DNA from: Corallium rubrum
Lineage: Eukaryota; Cnidaria; Anthozoa; Scleralcyonacea; Coralliidae
Assembly: GCA_964035015.1 (NCBI GenBank)
Contig: OZ036007.1
Span: forward strand, 10,484,881-10,548,880
Reading direction: 5' to 3'
DNA length: 64,000 bases
Both the position numbers and the translations under genes were made by a program. Each line of letters begins with the position of its first letter. The stretch's first letter is position 1. The notes under the pieces are model-generated. The model had not been told where the DNA came from. It did no database searches and saw nothing but the letters and a program-made list of their open reading frames with translations. Positions 10,106 to 20,505 of the stretch are shown here, in pieces.

Positions 10106-10345
10106 TTTTGTTTCGAGCCAAAAGTACCATTAGTGTCTCGTCAAGTTAAGAACGTTTTTCGAACAAACCGTATTCAGAGACTGTCAAACGCACGCTACCC
10201 TCTGGGTTCAAGAGGAACAATGAGAGTAAACGGAATTGTTATCACTGTTCTGTCTTCGGGGAAACTGTTCAGGCCTGGAGTATTCTTTACTGCGGTTCAG
10301 CGCAATAGAGTGATGGCTTTCTACCGTTACTTTAGAAAGACTTAG
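10106..10345 (+). CDS. Secreted TSP1-domain protein, terminal coding exon
   Basis: The acceptor TTTATTCACTTTAG ends at 10105. The frame starts on a full codon (TTT), matching the phase-0 donor of exon 2. It codes for residues 172-250 and ends at TAG (10343-10345). This part is strongly basic, with many Arg and few acidic residues, has one cysteine (173), and includes hydrophobic strand-like segments such as GIVITVLSSG and PGVFFTAV, so it looks like a small folded beta-rich domain rather than a tail. I do not recognise it. The full protein would be 250 aa. A TTAA foldback begins 20 bases after the stop, so the 3'UTR and poly(A) site probably lie within transposon sequence. Confidence 0.8.
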   Translation, partial: FCFEPKVPLVSRQVKNVFRTNRIQRLSNARYPLGSRGTMRVNGIVITVLSSGKLFRPGVFFTAVQRNRVMAFYRYFRKT

Positions 10346-10364
10346 ACGCCTCCACGCTTATCCT

Positions 10365-10889
10365 TTAAAGTGCTTATATCACTTCTGGGGTTTTAACGTA
10401 TTTAAATAGAGCAAAAAAAGTTATTTTATAAGTTATTTTGCCGTTTTTGATTTAGTCAAATAGTTCCTGTCATATTGGCTTCTGAACATGCCAATTCTCA
10501 AAAATTTCCGTCGTTCATTTTAACACCTTGGGGGCCTGGGACTCGGGAACGAATCAATCCAAAACAACTACGTTTCGGCTTATTGATTCACAAAAACACA
10601 AATATTTGACTGAAAAATCGAAATGTAGAGCTCACATCCGTTTTCCAGTTGACGCACGAGAGTTCCAACTAAGAAGACGGTCGGCTTAGGTTCCTGAGTC
10701 CCAGGCCCCCGTGCTTAAAAATAAACGACGGAATTTTTTGGCGAAAAGCCGAAATTGGCAATGTTGAAAGGCTTATATCTCAGTCAGAAACTATTAAAGT
10801 AAATCAAAAGCGGCAAAATAACTTATTAACTAACTTTTTTTGCTCTATTTAAATACGTTAAAACCCCACAAGTGATATAAACACTTTAA
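10365..10889. mobile_element. TTAA-bounded foldback MITE A
   Basis: TTAA (10365-10368) is followed by AGTGCTTATATCACTT. The right end reads the complement and closes with CACT then TTAA (10886-10889). The arms cover most of the length, including GGGGTTTTAACGTATTTAAA and CCTGGGACTCGGGAAC / TTCCTGAGTCCCAGG. TTAA target sites are known from piggyBac-type elements; no transposase is present. The right TTAA is shared with the next element. Confidence 0.75.
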
Positions 10890-12074
10890 AAGTCAACTCA
10901 AGGCACAGCCCTTAGAATCCGAATATGATGAGAAAAAATTGAATTGAAATTTTTTCCGCTGATTTTGGGATGTTGAATCGACGAATTTTGAAGTATTTTT
11001 ATAAAAAGCCGTGTTGTATAAAGAGTCTGGCACTAGCAAGTGTGACGTAAGCGGAGGAACGATTTTACGATGCATTAAGATGGCTCCATACAGTTTCTTG
11101 AAAAATGGAAAATACAAATTTGAGAGTCCAAAACACGTGCATAAAAAATTCGGAAAAAGAATGAAACCAAAATTTTGCCTAGTTAAACAGTCTGACAATC
11201 AAATACTGTTATCAAATAAATAGCAACAGTTGTTGCTATGGCAAGAATAACGTTTCAAAATGGCGGCAAATTACCTTTCAAACTAATTTAATTCGAAAAA
11301 AACTTTGGTGACCCCCATTTTTTTTTCATTAAAACTTTTCTTGAAGTATGAGTAATCAATAGGCCAATTTTAAAAAAATTCTGTAGAACGAATAATTTGT
11401 TTTTCGGAAAAATCATGTTTGTTAATTTTTAAAAAACTTTCGTTCTACAGAATTTTTTTTAAATCGGCCTATTGATTACTCATATTTCAAGGAAAGTTTT
11501 AATGAAAAAAAAATTGGGGGTCACCAAAGTTTTTTCCGAATTAAATTAATTTGAAGGGTAATTGGCAGCCATTTTGAAACGTCATTGTTGCCCTAGCAAC
11601 AACTGTTACTATTTATTTGGTAGCAGTTTTTGATTGTCAGACTGTTTAACTATGCATAACATTTAGTTTCAGTCTTTTTCAGAATTGTTTAATCACGTGT
11701 TTTGGACACTCAAACTTGTATTTCCCATTTTTCAATAAACTGTATGGAGCCACCTTAAAGTAAACACATTCGAAAAGTACCAAATACTTTAATACATGTG
11801 CGGTTGGAATCTTGCACAAGTTATATTCATTATAAATCAGCTTTTCTTATGATTTCAATCGTCCAGGTTCAACTGTTTACGTCACAAACTTGCTAGTGCC
11901 GCACTCTTTATACAACACGTCTTTTTTTTAGAATACTTGGTTAAAAAAATTGGAAATCAACAAAACGTACGGTATGCTTCAAATTTTTATCATCATTTTG
12001 GTATTCTCCATACTTATATATATATGGCGCATATAACAAACTGGGAAAATAATTTGCCTTGAGCTGACCTTTAA
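10886..12074. mobile_element. TTAA-bounded foldback B (long arms)
   Basis: Starts TTAAAAGTCAACTCAAGGC and ends GCCTTGAGCTGACCTTTAA, with the final TTAA at 12071-12074. Long arms meet near 11420: TGTTGTATAAAGAG (11012) mirrors CTCTTTATACAACA (11906), and CAATAGGCC (11359) mirrors GGCCTATTG (11467). Arms of several hundred bases make it the largest foldback in the window. The open frames at 10893-11223 are arm sequence, not genes. Confidence 0.7.
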
Positions 12075-12610
12075 AGGGTATTGGCAATAAAAATTAAGTT
12101 TATCTCATTTGAAAGAACTCGTTAAATGGTATAAGAAGACCTTTTACAATTTTTCCGTATCTGTTTTGGTTTTGGATATATTTTGACTAAAGACAGCGTG
12201 CTGTCCGCCATCTTGGAATTATTTTCGATATGCAAAATTATGCATGTGACGACATAACCAGGGTAAAGTGAAATTTTTATCTTGCCAACCTTATGACATT
12301 ATGAGCTAGAAACTCGATGATTTTTTGTTGCGCTATTTCCATTTTAAATTGACCCACAACATTTAAAAAGCCTACCGTGGAAATCTGGTCACCCACGGAG
12401 TAGTTTCATCAGGTTTACCCTGCTTGTGACGTCACCAATTTCCTAGTTAATTAGACCCAATATTACAACAAGATGGCGGACAGCACGCTGTCTTTGGTTG
12501 AAATATTTCCAAAACCAAAACAAATACGGAAAAATTGTAAAAGGTCTTCTTATACCATTTGACGAGTTCTTTCAAATGAGACAAACTTATTTTTTATTGC
12601 CAATGTAATT
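12071..12610. mobile_element. TTAA-bounded foldback C
   Basis: Begins TTAAAGGGTATTGGCAATAA. The inverted right end has TTATTGCCAATG but its TTAA has decayed (TAATT). Both arms carry GACAGCGTGCTGTCCGCCAT or its complement and AGACCTTTTACAATTTTTCC. TGACGTCA is at 12427-12434 in the right arm, and the left arm has a degenerate match. Confidence 0.65.
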
Positions 12611-12638
12611 GGGGACACTGTGTAAGATAATTAATTAT

Positions 12639-13138
12639 TTAAAGTGCTTATGCAGTGAAAAAATCACTTCAAACTAAACTCTATCACTTGAAAGAACTAC
12701 AGAAAGTATAAAGATTGGCGTTTACAACTCTTCCAAATCTCATGTAGTTCATGAGATATTAAGATTTGTTTGATATGCAAATGATCCTCACTGTGACGTC
12801 ACACTGCATAAGGACTTACTAAAAAAGCCTGTATATATGGATTATATAACGAAATTGTGAAACTGTGCGTGTGAGAGTGTACCCAATGATACTAAAACGT
12901 TAGGTTACTATTCGAGTGCCATGGTTTAATAATCTCAAAGATATACAGGCTTTTTTAGTAAGTCATTATCCATTGTGTCGTCACAGTGAGGATCATTTGC
13001 GTATCAAACAAATGTCAATATCTCATGAACTACATGAGATTTGGAAGAGTAGTAAACGCCAATCCTTATACTTTCTGTAATTCTTTCAAGTGAGGGAGTT
13101 TATTTTGAAGTGATTTTTTCACTGCATAAGCACTTTAA
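12639..13138. mobile_element. TTAA-bounded foldback D
   Basis: TTAA (12639-12642) then AGTGCTTATGCAGTG. The right end is the complement, then TTAA (13135-13138). The arms are about 200 bp: CTCATGTAGTTCATGAGATA, GTTTGATATGCAAATGATCC and TGACGTCA (12794-12801; degraded in the other arm). The tip near 12830-12950 contains AAAAAAGCCTGTATATA and its mirror. Shares its first bases with element A. Confidence 0.75.
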
Positions 13139-13341
13139 CTAAAAGCTACGTGTATTATAGGAGAATAATCTAAAAAATTTTTGTAAATTTCTTAGTATAA
13201 AATTTATGTATAATGACAAATAAAAAAATTAAGTTTATTGTATAATAATGATGTATGGCTTGAACCCTTTCTGCTTCAGCTGGTCAAAAACGGTCTCTTC
13301 ATTGTTTAAAGGCGGATTTCCAGTCCTTGCACGAAGCAACA

Positions 13342-13911
13342 CGCTGCGACAGGCGCGGACTAGACTTAAAATATTTACTGGGAAATGGCCACTGGAGGGG
13401 CCCACCATCACACATTTCTGTGGGGGTTCGGGGGCATGCCCCCCCCCCCCCCTCCCGGAATTTGTTTGAAATTTGGGTCTCTGAAACAGCATTTTCCGCA
13501 TTTTGAGGACACTTTTGAGCAAAATATAAAGGTCTGAAATCCCATTTTTTAGAAAGTAGATAAAGTAGAATAATTAAATTTTTTTTTTCATACTTCATGT
13601 TAACACCACATAACAGTTAATAGACATGTTACATACCAGCGATTATATTAGTGGGCCCCCACTTACTCAGGATTGAAATGTTCCGGGGTCGGAGTCAATA
13701 CTCAGGCAGCCATCTATATAGCCGAGGAACTTGTACCCAGATTTACAAACTCAAAACAGCATTTAAGCATTTTTATACCAAAAAAGTATTTTGTTTACTC
13801 GCTTAAGGGAACTTACTTCAGATAACCAGGGGCCCACACAGGGACAGGAGCAAGGGGCCCACTGGGAAATTTCCCAGTGTCCCTGTAGGCCAGTCCGCGC
13901 CTGCGCTGCGA
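13342..13911. mobile_element. hAT-like MITE with perfect 8-bp target duplication
   Basis: CGCTGCGA at 13342-13349 is repeated at 13904-13911. The element 13350-13903 (554 bp) opens CAGGCGCGGACT and closes AGTCCGCGCCTG. Inner parts also mirror: GGGGCCCACC near 13397 and GGGGCCCACT near 13855, and ACTGGGAAAT. A run of Cs lies at about 13440. Ends and duplication length fit the hAT superfamily. Open frames inside are spurious. Confidence 0.8.
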
Positions 13912-14166
13912 GCAACTCGCAAGCTCGCTGTGAGTTTTAGCGCGCGTGGCAGATAGTTGGAAATTTTGAACTATTTTTTCCTCGCGGCAAGTACTCGCGG
14001 TTAATAAACCAATCAAAACAAATTATGTCAACATTTCAAACTCGTTAGTAATTCATGAGGAAAACTGCACAAAGGAAATCATTACCATGTCGATGGTTAA
14101 TTTGCATGGATATTCAAGGAAGAAATTACATAAATTAATCGAAATTTCACCTCGATTTTCCCATAG
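13912..14166. other. Intergenic, no gene
   Basis: Includes a CATGAGGAAAACTGCA block (about 14054) related to those near 8565 and 14812. Nothing else recognised. Confidence 0.4.
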
Positions 14167-14345
14167 TTAAGCCTGGTTCTCATATGTCGCCGATCGTCGG
14201 CGATTTGTGATTTAGATGCATGTTAAAACGGGAAGTGCAGCAGCATGTTAAGTAATAAAGAACAATGCAGAAAAGCAGTGCTTTTATTCTTTTACTTAAC
14301 ATGCATCTAAATCATGGGTTGGCGACATATGGGAACCAGACTTTA
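14167..14345. mobile_element. MITE, 3-bp TTA target duplication (Harbinger-like)
   Basis: TTA at 14167-14169 and 14343-14345 flanks 14170-14342 (173 bp). Ends are AGCCTGGTTCTCATATGTCG and its near complement (CGACATATGGGAACCAGACT). An inner hairpin pairs GCATGTTAAGTAATAAAG with CTTTTACTTAACATGC. Non-coding. Confidence 0.7.
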
Positions 14346-14384
14346 GTGGAGGGGGATGGTTTGGAAGCTCCATTGTCTTTCAAG

Positions 14385-14699
14385 ATTATACAATGGTCAT
14401 CCAATAGCAACGTTCGGGTTTAATTGGTGCAGTCCTTCGTCGTCACGTGTTGTAAGTTCTTTGATCGTTGTGTAGTCCGTCGTCACGTGTCTATAGAAAT
14501 TCCTTTCTTCAACCAATTGCCTTCTCCAACATGAACACAAGTTCATGTTGGAGGACGGCACTTGGTTGAAGAAAGGAATTTCTATGGACACGTGACGACG
14601 AAGGACTACACAACGATCAAAGAACTTACAACACGTGACGACGAAGGACTGCACCAATTAAACCCGAACGTTGCTATTGGATGACTGCTTCATTATACA
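14385..14699. repeat. Near-perfect long palindrome with internal CACGTG repeats
   Basis: The arms are about 145 bp and almost identical, from CCAATAGCAACGTTCGGGTT to the centre GAACACAAGTTC near 14535. Each arm holds two spaced copies of a GTCGTCACGTGT unit. The high arm identity suggests recent formation or ongoing arm correction. A diverged half copy lies at 9778-9935. Confidence 0.8.
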
Positions 14700-14955
14700 G
14701 AAAATACAGTACGTTCAGTGACCGTGAAATTAGACAAATTGAACAAAACCATACAACAATGACTTTTACCGAGTTTCCAAAATTATTAACTATGATTTTC
14801 TCTTCTCAAATCATTAATAATTCATGAACCGAAAACAAAGGAAATCAGTACCGAGACGGAGGTTTTCATATGAGAGGAAGAAATTACATATAGGCCAACT
14901 TTCGCCTCGATTTTCTCTTAAACTGATACTGATTAGTTTGAGAAGCTATACCATA

Positions 14956-15081
14956 CACTCGGAAGAGTGTTTCATCAGGATTTCCAAACACCGAGACTTT
15001 TCTTGAAAACCGAGGCGAAGACGAAGTTTTTGAACAAATTTCGAGGTGTTTGGAAATCCTGGTGAAACACTCTTCCGAGTG
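14956..15081. repeat. Foldback next to the satellite edge
   Basis: CACTCGGAAGAGTGTTTCAT and onward, through ATTTCCAAACACCGA, is mirrored up to 15081. The centre reads CCGAGGCGAAGACG, a near match (GCGAAGA) to the GCGNAGC core. It ends 16 bases before the first satellite unit. Confidence 0.7.
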
Positions 15082-18000
15082 AATGATGTATATAAATACA
15101 GCCTTCTCCTTTTCACAGAAGGTCTAAAACGACTTTATTTAACCGTTTTTGACCCTAACTGAAAAGTTTCAAAAGTGACCAAAATCGGTCAAAAAGTAAG
15201 GCTAACCCCTTTCCTTTTTTTTTCCGGATTTTTTTCAAAAAATCCAAAAAATTTTTTTTAGCCAAAATACAACCTTCTTCCTTTTCACAGAAGGTCTAAA
15301 ACGACTTTATTTAATCGTTTTTGACTGTAACTGAAAAGCTTCAAAAGTGACCAAAATCGGTCAAAAAGTAAAGGCTAACCCTTTTACTTTTTTTTTCCGG
15401 GTTTTTTTAAAAAAATCCAAAAAAATATTTTTAGCCAAAATACAGCCTTCTCCTTTTCACAGATAGTCTAAAACGACTTTATTTAACCGTTTTTGACCCT
15501 AACTGAAAAGCGTCAAAAGTGACCAAAATCGGTGAAAAAGTAAAGGCTAACCCCTTTACTTTTTTTTTACGGATTTTTTTCAAAAAATCCAAAAAAATAT
15601 TTTTAGCCAAAATACAGCCTTCTCCTTTTCACAGAAGGTCTAAAACGACTTCATTTAACCGTTTTTGACTGTAACTGAAAAGTTTCAAAAGTGACCAAAA
15701 TCGGTCAAAAAGTAAAGGCTAACCCTTTTACTTTTTTTTTCCAGGTTTTTTTCCAAAAATCCAAAAAAATATTTTTAGCGAAAATACAGCCTTCTCCTTT
15801 TCACAGAAGGTCTAAAACGACTTTATTTAACCGTTTTTGACTGTAACTGAAAAGTTTCAAAAGTGACCAAAATCGGTCAAAAAGTAAAGGCTAACCCCTT
15901 TACTTTTTTTTTCCGGATTTTTTTCAAAAAATCCAAAAAAATATTTTTAGCCAAAATACAGCCTTTTCCTTTTCACAGAAGGTCTAAAACGACCTTATTT
16001 AACCGTTTTTGACCCTAACTGAAAAGTTTCAAAAGTGACCAAAATCGGTCAAAAAGTAAAGGCTAACCCCTTTACTTTTTTTTTCCGGATTTTTTTCAAA
16101 AAATCCAAAAAAATATTTTTAGCCAAAATACAGCCTTCTTCCTTTTCACAGATGGTCTAAAACGACTTTATTTAACCGTTTTTGACCCTAACTGAAAAGT
16201 TCCAAAAGTGACCAAAATCGGTCATAAAGTAAAGGCTAACCCCTTTACTTTTTTTTCCCCGATTTTTTTCAAAAAATCCAAAAAATATTTTTAGCGAAAA
16301 TACAGCCTTCTCCTTTTCACAGAAGGTCTAAAACGACTTTATTTAACCGTTTTTGACCCTAACTGAGATGCTTCAAGAGTGACCAAAATCGGTCAAAAAG
16401 TAAAGGCTAACCCCTTTCCTTTTTTTTTCCGGATTTTTTTCAAAAAATCCAAAAAAATATTTTTAGCCAAAATACAGCCTTCTCCTTTTCACAGAAGGTC
16501 TAAAACGACTTTATTTAACCGTTTTTGACCCTAACTGAAAAGTTCCAAAAGTGACCAAAATCGGTCATAAAGTAAAGGCTAACCCCTTTACTTTTTTTTT
16601 CCGGATTTTTTTCAAAAAATCAAAAAAAATATTTTTAGCGAAAATACAGCCTTCTCCTTTTCACAGATGGTCTAAAACAACTTTATTTAACCGTTTTTGA
16701 CCCTAACTGAAAAGTTTCAATAGTGACCAAAATCGGTCAAAAAGTAAAGGCTAACCCCTTCACTTTTTTTTCCGGATTTGTTTCAAAAAATCCAAAAAAC
16801 TATTTTGAGCGAAAATACAGCCTTCTCCTTTTCACAGATGGTCTAAAACAACTTTATTTAACCGTTTTTGACCCTAACTGAAAAGTTTCAAAAGTGACCA
16901 AAATCGGCCAAAAAGTAAAGGCGTTAGCCTTTACTTCTTTTTTCCGGATTTTTTTTTAAAAATCCCAAAAAATATTTTTAGCCAAAACACAGCATTTGCC
17001 TTTTCACAGAACGTCTAAAAAACAACTTTATTTAACCATTTTTGACCCTAACTGTGAAGCTTCAAGAGTGAGCAAAATCGGTCAAAAAGTAAAGGCTAAC
17101 CCCTTTACTTTTTTTCCGGATTTTTTTTTAAAAATCCAAAGAAATATTTTTAGCCAAAATACAGCCTTCTCCTTTTCAGAGAACGTCTAAAACGACTTTA
17201 TTTAAGCGTTTTTTACCCTAACTGAAAAGTTTCAAAAGTGACCAAAATCGGTCAAAAAGTAAAGGCTAACCCCTGTTCTTTTTTTTTTAGGTTTTTTTTT
17301 AAAAACTCCAAAAAAATATTTTTAGCCAAAATACAGCCTTCTACTTTTCTCAGAACGTCTAAAACGACTTTATTTAACCGTTTTTGACCGTAACTGAAAA
17401 GTTTCAAAAGTGACCAAAATCGATCAAAAAGTAAAGGCTAACCCCTTTACTTCTTTTTTCCGGATTTTTTTCAAAAAATCCAAAAAAATATTTTTAGCGA
17501 AAATACAGCCTTCTCCTTTTCACAGAACGTCTAAAACGACTTTATTTAACCGTTTTTGACCCTAACTGAAAAGTTTCAAAAGTGACCAAAATCGGTCAAA
17601 AAGTAAAGGCTAACCCCTTTACTTTTTTTTTCCGGATTTTTTTTCAAAAAATCAAAAAAAATATTTTTAGCCAAAATACAGCCTTCTCCTTTTCACAGAA
17701 GGTCTAAAACGACTTTATTTAACCGTTTTTGACCCTAACTGAAAAGTTCCAAAAGTGACCAAAATCGGTCATAAAGTAAAGGCTAACACCCCTTTACTTT
17801 TTTTTCCCCGATTTTTTTCAAAAAATCCAAAAAAATATTTTTAGCGAAAATACAGCCTTCTCCTTTTCACAGAAGGTCAAAAACGACTTTATTTAACCGT
17901 TTTTGACCCTAACTGAGATGCTTCAAGAGTGACCAAAATCGGTCAAAAAGTAAAGGCTAACCCCTTTACTTTTTTTTTCCGGATTTTTTTCAAAAAATCC

Positions 18001-20505
18001 AAAAAAATATTTTTAGCCAAAATACAGCCTTCTCCTTTTCACAGAAGGTCTAAAACGACTTTATTTAACCGTTTTTGACCCTAACTGAAAGGTTCCAAAA
18101 GTGACCAAAATCGGTCATAAAGTAAAGGCTAACCCCTTTACTTTTTTTTTCCGGATTTTTTTCAAAAAATCCAAAAAAATATTTTGAGCGAAAATACAGC
18201 CTTCTCCTTTTCACAGAATGTCTAAAACGACTTTATTTAACCGTTTTTGACCCTAACTGAAAAGTTCCAAAAGTGACCAAAATCGGTCATAAAGTAAAGG
18301 CTAACCCCTTTACTTTTTTTTCCCCGATTTTTTTCAAAAAATCCCAAAAAATATTTTTAGCGAAAATACAGCCTTCTCCTTTTCACAGAAGGTCTAAAAC
18401 GACTTTATTTAACCGTTTTTGACCCTAACTGAAAAGTTTCAAAAGTGACCAAAATCGGTCAAAAAGTAAAGGCGTTAGCCTTTACTTTTTTTTTCCGGAT
18501 TTTTTTCCAAAAATCCAAAAAAATATTTTTAGCGAAAATACAGCCTTCTCCTTTTCACAGCAGGTCTAAAACGACTTTATTTAACCGTTTTTGACCCTAA
18601 CTGAAAAGTTCCAAAAGTGACCAAAATCGGTCATAAAGTAAAGGCTAACCCCTTCACTTTTTTTTCCGGATTTGTTTCAAAAAATCCAAAAAACTATTTT
18701 GAGCGAAAATACAGCCTTCTCCTTTTCACAGATGGTCTAAAACAACTTTATTTAACCGTTTTTGACCCTAACTGAAAAGTTTCAAAAGTGACCAAAATCG
18801 GCCAAAAAGTAAAGGCGTTAGCCTTTACTTTTTTTTCCGGATTTTTATTTCAAAATCCCAAAAAATATTTTTAGCCAAAACACAGCATTTGCCTTTTCAC
18901 AGAACGTCTAAAAAACAACTTTATTTAACCATTTTTGACCCTAACTGTGAAGCTTCAAGAGTGAGCAAAATCGGTCAAAAAGTAAAGGCTAACCCCTTTA
19001 CTTTTTTTTCCGGATTTTTTTTAAAAATCCAAAGAAATATTTTTAGCCAAAATACAGCCTTCTCCTTTTCAGAGAACGTCTAAAACGACTTTATTTAAGC
19101 GTTTTTTACCCTAACTGAAAAGTTTCAAAAGTGACCAAAATCGGTCAAAAAGTAAAGGCTAACCCCTGTTCTTTTTTTTTTATGTTTTTTTTTAAAAACT
19201 CCAAAAAAATATTTTTAGCCAAAATACAGCCTTCTACTTTTCTCAGAACGTCTAAAACGACTTTATTTAACCGTTTTTGACCTACTGAAAAGTTTAAAAT
19301 GTGGCCAAAATCGATCAAAATGTAAAGGCTAACCCCTTTACTTTTTTTTTCCGGATTTTTTTCAAAAAATCCATAAAAATATTTTTAGCGAAAATACAGC
19401 CTTCTCCTTTTCACAGAAGGTCTAAAACGACTTTATTTAACCGTTTTTGACCCTAACTGAAAAGTTCCAAAAGTGACCAAAATCGGTCATAAAGTAAAGG
19501 CTAACACCCCTTTACTTTTTTTTCCCCGATTTTTTTCAAAAAATCCAAAAAAATATTTTTAGCGAAAATACAGCCTTCTCCTTTTCACAGAAGGTCAAAA
19601 ACGACTTTATTTAACCGTTTTTGACCCTAACTGAGATGCTTCAAGAGTGACCAAAATCGGTCAAAAAGTAAAGGCTAACCCCTTTACTTTTTTTTTCCGG
19701 ATTTTTTTCAAAAAATCCAAAAAAATATTTTTAGCCAAAATACAGCCTTCTCCTTTTCACAGAAGGTCTAAAACGACTTTATTTAACCGTTTTTGACCCT
19801 AACTGAAAGGTTCCAAAAGTGACCAAAATCGGTCATAAAGTAAAGGCTAACCCCTTTACTTTTTTTTTCCGGATTTGTTTCAAAAAATCCAAAAAACTAT
19901 TTTGAGCGAAAATACAGCCTTCTCCTTTTCACAGAATGTCTAAAACGACTTTATTTAACCGTTTTTGACCCTAACTGAAAAGTTCCAAAAGTGACCAAAA
20001 TCGGTCATAAAGTAAAGGCTAACCCCTTTACTTTTTTTTCCCCGATTTTTTTCAAAAAATCCCAAAAAATATTTTTAGCGAAAATATAGCCTTCTCCTTT
20101 TCACAGAAGGTCTAAAACGACTTTATTTAACCGTTTTTGACCCTAACTGAAAAGTTTCAAAAGTGACCAAAATCGGTCAAAAAGTAAAGGCGTTAGCCTT
20201 TACTTTTTTTTTCCGGATTTTTTTCAAAAAATCCAAAAAAATATTTTTAGCGAAAATACAGCCTTCTCCTTTTCACAGCAGGTCTAAAACGACTTTATTT
20301 AACCGTTTTTGACCCTAACTGAAAAGTTCCAAAAGTGACCAAAATCGGTCATAAAGTAAAGGCTAACCCCTTCACTTTTTTTTCCGGATTTGTTTCAAAA
20401 AATCCAAAAAACTATTTTGAGCGAAAATACAGCCTTCTCCTTTTCACAGATGGTCTAAAACAACTTTATTTAACCGTTTTTGACCCTAACTGAAAAGTTT
20501 CAAAA

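Noticed and set aside
11011..11223. 70-codon open frame with lysine-rich peptide
   Set aside because: It lies fully in the left arm of TTAA foldback B, and the opposite arm carries a broken mirror of it.
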